Origin: Roseibium sp. HPY-6
GTDB taxonomy: Bacteria; Pseudomonadota; Alphaproteobacteria; Rhizobiales; Stappiaceae
Assembly: GCF_040530035.1 (NCBI RefSeq)
Contig: NZ_JBEWCD010000001.1
Span: 1,798,001-1,862,000, forward strand
Direction: 5' to 3'
DNA length: 64,000 nt
Of the stretch, positions 59,394 through 64,000 are shown piece by piece; position 1 is the first letter of the stretch, and each line of letters starts with the position of its first letter. Position numbers and translations under genes: made by a program. The notes beneath the pieces are model-generated. The model was not told where the DNA came from, did no database searches, and saw only the letters and a program-made list of their open reading frames with translations.

Positions 59394-60446
59394 ATGGCGG
59401 ACGCAAAACTCCAGGCCCTTCGGGAAAAATTCGGCGATGCGGACGGTGGAACGTTGTTCACGCCGAAATACCAAAAAATCGCCGACAAGATTTTTTCCGA
59501 AGGCGGCAAGCGTCCTGCGCCCTATTCAGGAATACCGACGCTGCTCGATGCGCCGCAATCGACCCTGGAAAAGGCGGACCGGCTTCAGGTTGCGCTCTAT
59601 GGTGCCCCGATGGATCTTGGCGTCACAAACCGCAACGGATCCCGTTTCGGCCCGCGGGCGCTGCGGTCAATCGAGCGGGTCGGGCCCTATAACGACGGCC
59701 TGGAAACCGCGCCTTTGCATGAGATGGCGGTGGCCGATATCGGCGATGTGCCCTTCAGCAGCCGCTTCGATCTTGCCCGGAGCCACCGGGAAATCGAGGA
59801 CTATGTGGCACAGATCGTTCGGGCTGGTGCGATCCCGATCGGCGTCGGCGGCGATCATTCCATCACCCATCCGATCCTGCGTGCACTTGGCAGGAATACA
59901 CCGGTCGGCATGGTGCATATCGATGCGCACTGCGATACCGGCGGCTCTTATGAAAACGAGAAGTTTCACCATGGCGGGCCCTTTCGCAATGCCGTGCTCG
60001 ACGGTGTTTTGGATCCGGAAAGGACAATCCAGATCGGCATCCGAGGGGCGGCCGGCTACATCTGGGAGTTCTCTGAAATGTCCGGGATGACCGTTGTCGA
60101 AGCCAAAGACATCACCGATTCAAGTTTCCCGGCAATCATCGAAAAAGCACGGCAGGTGGTCGGCGGTGGTCCGACCTATCTTTCCTTCGACATCGACAGT
60201 CTGGACCCTGCCTTCGCACCTGGCACCGGCACGCCGGAAATCGGTGGTTTGACGACGCGGGAAGCTCTTCGATTGATCCGCGGCCTCAAGGGTCTAAACT
60301 TTGTTGGCGGCGACGTTGTCGAAGTCGCGCCCGCCTATGACCAGACGACCAACACCGCACATGCAGGGGCCCAGATGCTCTTCGAAATCCTGAGCCTGAT
60401 GCAGTTTTCTCCCTCCCTCCCCAAGACAGAGAGCAGCAACAAATGA
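59394..60446 (+). CDS. Agmatinase-family ureohydrolase
   Basis: A 350-aa manganese ureohydrolase. It carries GGDHSITHPILRALG, HIDAHCDTGGSYENEKFHHGGPF and SFDIDSLDPAFAPGTGTPEIGGLT, the complete set of His and Asp metal ligands. The family hydrolyses guanidino compounds to urea and an amine or acid (agmatine, guanidinobutyrate or guanidinopropionate). The long N-terminus (about 60 residues before LYGAPMDLGVTNRNGSRFGPRALR) suggests a guanidino-acid-hydrolase subgroup, but the substrate is not decided. ATG at 59394 has GAGGAGCAG upstream. Overlaps the RidA gene by 4 bp, with LysR divergent and a polyamine-type ABC transporter convergent. Confidence 0.85.
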   Translation: MADAKLQALREKFGDADGGTLFTPKYQKIADKIFSEGGKRPAPYSGIPTLLDAPQSTLEKADRLQVALYGAPMDLGVTNRNGSRFGPRALRSIERVGPYNDGLETAPLHEMAVADIGDVPFSSRFDLARSHREIEDYVAQIVRAGAIPIGVGGDHSITHPILRALGRNTPVGMVHIDAHCDTGGSYENEKFHHGGPFRNAVLDGVLDPERTIQIGIRGAAGYIWEFSEMSGMTVVEAKDITDSSFPAIIEKARQVVGGGPTYLSFDIDSLDPAFAPGTGTPEIGGLTTREALRLIRGLKGLNFVGGDVVEVAPAYDQTTNTAHAGAQMLFEILSLMQFSPSLPKTESSNK

Positions 60447-60787
60447 CCATAGAACGCCTCGAAAAAGGCAGCCGCATGAGCCAGGCCGTAATCCACGGCG
60501 ACACGGTTTATCTTGCCGGCCAAGTCGGCGAAGGCCCGGACGTGGAAAGCCAGACCCGCTCCATGCTGGGTGAAGTGGACCGGCTTCTGGCTTCGGCCGG
60601 CAGCAGCAAGTCGAACATCCTGTCGGCTCAGATCTGGATCGCAGACATGTCCGACGTCGATGCCATGAACAAGGTGTGGGACGCCTGGATAGACCCGCAA
60701 AATCCACCGGCGCGCGCCTGTGTGGAGAGCAAGCTTGTTCTGCCTGAATTCCTGGTCGAAGTCATGATCGTCGCAGCCAGGAATTAA
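60443..60787 (+). CDS. RidA family protein
   Basis: A 114-aa member of the RidA/YjgF/UK114 family (imine/enamine deaminases). Sequence motifs: LAGQVGEGPDVESQTRSMLGEVDRLLASAG, then ILSAQIWIADMSDVDAMNKVWDAWI and PPARACVESKLV, where the Arg-xCVE segment is a signature near the active site. Start overlaps the agmatinase stop by 4 bp (ATGA), so the genes are co-translated. The association suggests it deals with reactive imine intermediates of the guanidino/amine degradation. Confidence 0.9.
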   Translation: MTIERLEKGSRMSQAVIHGDTVYLAGQVGEGPDVESQTRSMLGEVDRLLASAGSSKSNILSAQIWIADMSDVDAMNKVWDAWIDPQNPPARACVESKLVLPEFLVEVMIVAARN

Positions 60788-61010
60788 CTTGCAGAAGGCG
60801 ATCCCGGACCTGGAAAATCGCCTGCGCATTGACGTGAGGATTGTCCAAACCCGCCGCTGCCTGATCGCCCTGAACCCTTAAAAAAGGTCAGCACCGATGC
60901 ACCCGCTTTCACTTCCACGCGGCGTGCAAGGTGCTGATCTTTGCCATCCGGATCGCGCCGCCGAACCGATACGTGAAGCACATGCATGGTTGTCAGATCG
61001 GCGCGACACC

Positions 61011-62060
61011 TCAGTCGGCAGGAAAGATCGAGAGACGCGCCGGATCGGCGGTTATGGTCACCAGGTTACCCACGTGGAAATCGCTTTCATCGGAAGAGGA
61101 ACCACGCACCCGGATTTCCTGATTGCTGACACTGACAAGCCATTCTTTAAAGGCTCCAAGGTCTCGGGCAAAGACGACACGTCCTGCTGCCGCTCCATCA
61201 GTTCCAGCCCGGTGCAATGAGATAGTTTCCGCGCGCACAGCAACGTTGATGGCTGTGCCGGGCTCATGGTCAACGGCTGTGTCCACGGTGTTTCCGAAGA
61301 GCACAAGCCGACCATTCTCACCAACTTCGGTCCGCACAAGATTGGCTGCACCAATAAAGTCCGCCACAAGGCTGTTGGCAGGCCGCCGGTAGACCTCAGT
61401 GGGCGTTGCGGCCTGCTGAACCTTGCCGTGATCCAGCACGACAAGTTCATCGGCAAGCATCATTGCTTCGGTCTGGTCATGCGTAACAAGAACGGTTGTC
61501 ACTCCGAATTTCTGCTGCAGTCTGCGCAGCTCGATCTGCATGTTGTCGCGCAACTTCGCATCCAGGGCGGACAAGGGTTCATCGAGGAGGAAAAGCTTCG
61601 GCTGGATCGCAAGGGCTCTGGCAATCGCCACTCTCTGACGCTGTCCGCCTGACAGGGCTGAAACGGCACGGTCCGCGATATGCGGAAGTTCAATCACGTT
61701 GAGAAGTTGTTCGACCCGATCCCGCTGTTCCTTGGCAGACGCCTTGCGCAGCTTCAGCCCGTAGGCGATGTTTTGAGCGACGCTCATGTGAGGAAACAAA
61801 GCAAGCGACTGAAACACCATGCCGAATCCGCGCTTGTACGGTGGAATATCGGAAATATCAGCGCCATCCAGCAGCAAGCGTCCGGAAGTCGGCTTTTCAA
61901 ACCCGGCAATGGTGCGCAGCAAGGTTGTCTTGCCACAGCCGGACGGTCCCAGAAGACAGACAAACGACCCGCGTTCGATCTCCAGATCGATTTGCGTCAG
62001 CGCCGTTACCGGACCGAAGGATTTTGAGACGGCTTCTATGTTCAGATGCGTGTTAGTCAC
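61011..62060 (-). CDS. Polyamine-type ABC transporter ATP-binding protein
   Basis: A 349-aa ATPase of the PotA/FbpC/CysA group, the cytoplasmic motor of an ABC importer. GPSGCGKTTLLRTIAGFEKP is the Walker A region; ALSGGQRQRVAIARAL is the signature; LLDEPLSALDAKL is Walker B; VTHDQTEAMMLAD the switch loop. Residues 265-349 form an OB-like TOBE domain. It is the last gene of the minus-strand operon; permease genes precede it by 13 bp. Substrate is inferred from the agmatinase/RidA neighbours to be a polyamine or guanidino compound, but iron or sulfate would also fit the family. Confidence 0.9.
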   Translation of the reverse strand: MTNTHLNIEAVSKSFGPVTALTQIDLEIERGSFVCLLGPSGCGKTTLLRTIAGFEKPTSGRLLLDGADISDIPPYKRGFGMVFQSLALFPHMSVAQNIAYGLKLRKASAKEQRDRVEQLLNVIELPHIADRAVSALSGGQRQRVAIARALAIQPKLFLLDEPLSALDAKLRDNMQIELRRLQQKFGVTTVLVTHDQTEAMMLADELVVLDHGKVQQAATPTEVYRRPANSLVADFIGAANLVRTEVGENGRLVLFGNTVDTAVDHEPGTAINVAVRAETISLHRAGTDGAAAGRVVFARDLGAFKEWLVSVSNQEIRVRGSSSDESDFHVGNLVTITADPARLSIFPAD

Positions 62061-62073
62061 GAATGAGCCTTTG

Positions 62074-62916
62074 TCAGAACAGGTTGCCGCGTCCGGCGAT
62101 CAGCTTGTCGACAAGCACCACCAGGAACACATCCACGACAATTATGAAAACGGAAAGCGCGAGGGTCGCCGGATCGAGCGAGGACACCGTCCGGCTGTAC
62201 ATCCAGATTGGCAGCGTGCTGACATCGATGGTGTACATGAAGAAGGTCACGGTGAATTCATTGAAGCTGATGATCAGCGCAAATATCAGACCGGCCAGAA
62301 TACCGGCCTTCATCAAGGGAATAACCACATCCCAGATCGCCCGCAGCGGAGACGCACCGAGCGAAATCGCAGCTTCCTCGATTTCCACGCTGATGCCGTT
62401 CATGCTGCTGAGGCAATTGCGCAAGACGAACGGAAGCACAAGCGCGACATGCGGAATGACAATGCGCCAGATACCAAGATCCACCTGTAGGCTTTCAGCG
62501 ATCAGCAGAAAGGCAATGCCGAGCATCACCAGCGGAAACACCAATGGCAGGGTAAACAGCAGTTCCATGCCCTCGCGCAAGTTCCGGTTGCTGCGTGCCA
62601 GCGCATAGGCCAACGGAATGCACACCAGTGTCGAGATGACCATGACAAGCAGCGCAACCAGCAGGCTGGTGACGGTGGAGTCGACCACCGACTGCGCACT
62701 GGACGGGTCTTCGTTGGTGAAGAGTTGAAGCACTTCGCCATACCAGCGAAGCGAAAACTCTGTCGGCGGAAAACTGGAATATTCAGACGCGGAAAAGGAC
62801 ATGATCGTTACAACGATCACCGGCAGCGAAGAAATCAGAATTCCGATTGTCGCCAGGAGCAGGATCGTGAACCGGTAGGTTCCGCCGCCTTCTTTTGGGA
62901 GCAACCCGACCCGCAT
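62074..62916 (-). CDS. ABC transporter permease (PotC-type)
   Basis: A 280-aa permease with six hydrophobic segments and the EAA-type loop EEAAISLGASPLRAIWDVVIPLMKAGI. It is a PotC/PotI-like binding-protein-dependent transport component. The ATG at 62916 overlaps the previous permease stop by 1 bp (TGATG), giving translational coupling. The frame continues further 5' inside the neighbour, but no ribosome site supports that. The EAA loop docks on the ATPase at 61011. Confidence 0.9.
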   Translation of the reverse strand: MRVGLLPKEGGGTYRFTILLLATIGILISSLPVIVVTIMSFSASEYSSFPPTEFSLRWYGEVLQLFTNEDPSSAQSVVDSTVTSLLVALLVMVISTLVCIPLAYALARSNRNLREGMELLFTLPLVFPLVMLGIAFLLIAESLQVDLGIWRIVIPHVALVLPFVLRNCLSSMNGISVEIEEAAISLGASPLRAIWDVVIPLMKAGILAGLIFALIISFNEFTVTFFMYTIDVSTLPIWMYSRTVSSLDPATLALSVFIIVVDVFLVVLVDKLIAGRGNLF

Positions 62917-63773
62917 CAGTTCACTTCCCTCGCTGTTGATGTGAGCCGGACCAGCCAGGCGGACGCGGCCAGCACAAAAAGCGTCAGGACAATCAGGATC
63001 ATTCCCGCAGCCGCTGCACCTGACCAATTGAACAGGGGTGAAATCATGTCCCGGATCACCAGGCCCATCATCTGAACGCGGCGCCCTCCGAGAAGAAGCG
63101 GAATGGCAAAGGCACTCGCATTGAAGGCGAAGACAATCGAGGCCGCCCCGAGCAGGCCCGGCCGCAACAGCGGCACTGTAATGTCCTTGAACGTACGCCA
63201 GTGCCCCGCACCAAGCGAACTTGCCGCTTCCAGATACTCGCGCGAAATCGCACGAACAGCGCCAACGATCGGGAAGACGGCAAGCGGAAGGGAGGTTTGC
63301 ACCAGTCCCAGCAGGACACCGGTTTCATTGAAGAGAAGAAACAACGGCCGGTCGATGATCCCGAGTGTCCGTAAGGTAGAATTCAGCACACCTGCAGGAC
63401 CAAGCAGCAGAATCCAGCCGTAAGCCTGAACGAGCAGGTTCAGGATCAGTGGCAGAAGAATGGAAATCGTGAGAAGGCGTCTTAAGAACGGGCTCTGCAG
63501 CGAAGTCATGAGGAAGGCCAGCGGAACGGCCAATACCATGACAATGACTGTAGCAACAAAAGAGAGCTTGAGTGTCAGCCAGACAGATCTGCCGAAAAAC
63601 GGGGTCATCAGATCCCGATAGGCCTGAATGGACACGCCTTCGATCGTTCCCTGTTCCGCAGACAAGGAAAAGCGCAGGATATAGAAACAGGCTGCCAAAA
63701 ACGGAAGAATGGCAATGAATGCAGGCGCTGCAAAAAGCAGCGCCTGTTTCTTTGGAAGAAGTTCAGTCGACAC
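62916..63773 (-). CDS. ABC transporter permease (PotB-type)
   Basis: A 285-aa permease with six hydrophobic segments and an EAA-type loop (YLEAASSLGAGHWRTFKDITVPLLRPGL). It resembles PotB/PotH, the partner of the PotC-type protein encoded next. The genes share a TGATG overlap. Upstream, separated by 27 bp, lies the end of the binding-protein gene on the same strand. Confidence 0.9.
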   Translation of the reverse strand: MSTELLPKKQALLFAAPAFIAILPFLAACFYILRFSLSAEQGTIEGVSIQAYRDLMTPFFGRSVWLTLKLSFVATVIVMVLAVPLAFLMTSLQSPFLRRLLTISILLPLILNLLVQAYGWILLLGPAGVLNSTLRTLGIIDRPLFLLFNETGVLLGLVQTSLPLAVFPIVGAVRAISREYLEAASSLGAGHWRTFKDITVPLLRPGLLGAASIVFAFNASAFAIPLLLGGRRVQMMGLVIRDMISPLFNWSGAAAAGMILIVLTLFVLAASAWLVRLTSTAREVN

Positions 63774-63800
63774 GATGGATGGTCACCTGGCCCTTGCCTG

Positions 63801-64000
63801 TTAAGACAGGGTCTGCTGGTAGGTCGCAATCCATTTTTCCCGAACATCGGCAATGAAGGCCTTGTCATGGACGACAGCCTTTTCACTGAGCTGCTCGGGC
63901 TTGATGATGAAGGGACTCGCCTTGGCCGCTTCACTCATGACTGCCTGCTGATTGATCGGGCCGTTCAGAACGGCTTCTGCCATGGCGCCCTGGACTTTGT
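63801..64000 (-). CDS. ABC transporter substrate-binding protein, C-terminal fragment
   Basis: The frame is open to the window edge; the visible end has about 65 residues, including AMAEAVLNGPINQQAVMSEAAKASPFI and REKWIATYQQTLS. The position in front of the two permeases and the ATPase, and the helical tail, fit the C-terminus of a PotD-like periplasmic binding protein. The N-terminal signal peptide and ligand site are beyond the window. Confidence 0.7.
   Translation of the reverse strand, partial: KVQGAMAEAVLNGPINQQAVMSEAAKASPFIIKPEQLSEKAVVHDKAFIADVREKWIATYQQTLS

Noticed and set aside
1..64000. CRISPR arrays, insertion sequences, tRNA or rRNA genes
   Set aside because: I saw no regularly spaced direct repeats, transposase motifs or tRNA/rRNA sequences in the window.

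Overview
The window comes from a moderately GC-rich alphaproteobacterial chromosome. The content (a phenylacetate epoxidase operon, tripartite tricarboxylate and polyamine-type ABC transporters, a VPLPA-CTERM protein, a Tat-exported PhoX, many DMT/LysE exporters and LysR/GntR regulators) suits a marine Rhizobiales/Rhodobacterales-type heterotroph such as the Roseibium/Labrenzia group. That placement is inference from gene content. I see no rRNA, tRNA, CRISPR array, insertion sequence or prophage.

Layout. 1-4.5 kb: the tail of a class III nucleotide cyclase, a small conserved protein, then a GbsR/MarR-type regulator with a DUF4166 protein and a TIGR01777 oxidoreductase. Two matching palindromes point to control by the regulator. 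4.6-9.2 kb: alpha/beta hydrolase, Tat-exported SDR and secreted NTF2-like protein on the plus strand, facing an AraC regulator and an old-yellow-enzyme homologue on the minus strand. 9.2-11.8 kb: PhoX phosphatase with a Pho box upstream and a strong terminator downstream. 12.4-21.4 kb: phenylacetate operon on the minus strand (thiolase, paaA, paaB, paaC, paaD, paaE, an extra PaaA-like ferritin-fold protein, paaZ), preceded by paaX; a promoter and a TetR-like palindrome lie in front of the thiolase gene.

21.7-39.7 kb is a mosaic of accessory and housekeeping genes: DUF1963 protein, a three-gene overlapping CGNR unit, an acidic protein with three VWD repeats, secreted small proteins, a LysM-like/degenerate metallopeptidase protein, LysE and two DMT exporters, a divergent Cys/Met-metabolism enzyme and LysR pair, a VPLPA-CTERM protein, a WYL regulator facing an SRPBCC gene across a perfect inverted repeat, an MFS transporter, a lytic transglycosylase, and a lipoprotein/DUF805 pair.

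40.0-49.0 kb holds the most unusual locus: a LuxR-type regulator divergent from two very large, translationally coupled exported proteins. The first (1183 aa) has two VWA domains, a discoidin-like region and a peptidoglycan-binding-like tail. The second (1278 aa) has a transglutaminase-like domain lacking its cysteine, a Pro-rich linker and a C-terminal region resembling an HNH nuclease toxin. A 16-bp perfect palindrome lies between regulator and operon.

49.1-57.5 kb: a four-carbon sugar-acid catabolic operon (otnC, otnK, an Asp/Glu-racemase-like protein, an isopropylmalate-type dehydrogenase) divergent from a tctCBA transporter and a GntR regulator. This looks like one uptake-and-degradation unit. 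57.6-64 kb: a DoxX protein; a LysR regulator divergent from an agmatinase-family ureohydrolase and a RidA protein; and, convergent to them, a polyamine-type ABC transporter (ATPase, two permeases, end of the binding protein) whose 5' end lies beyond the window.
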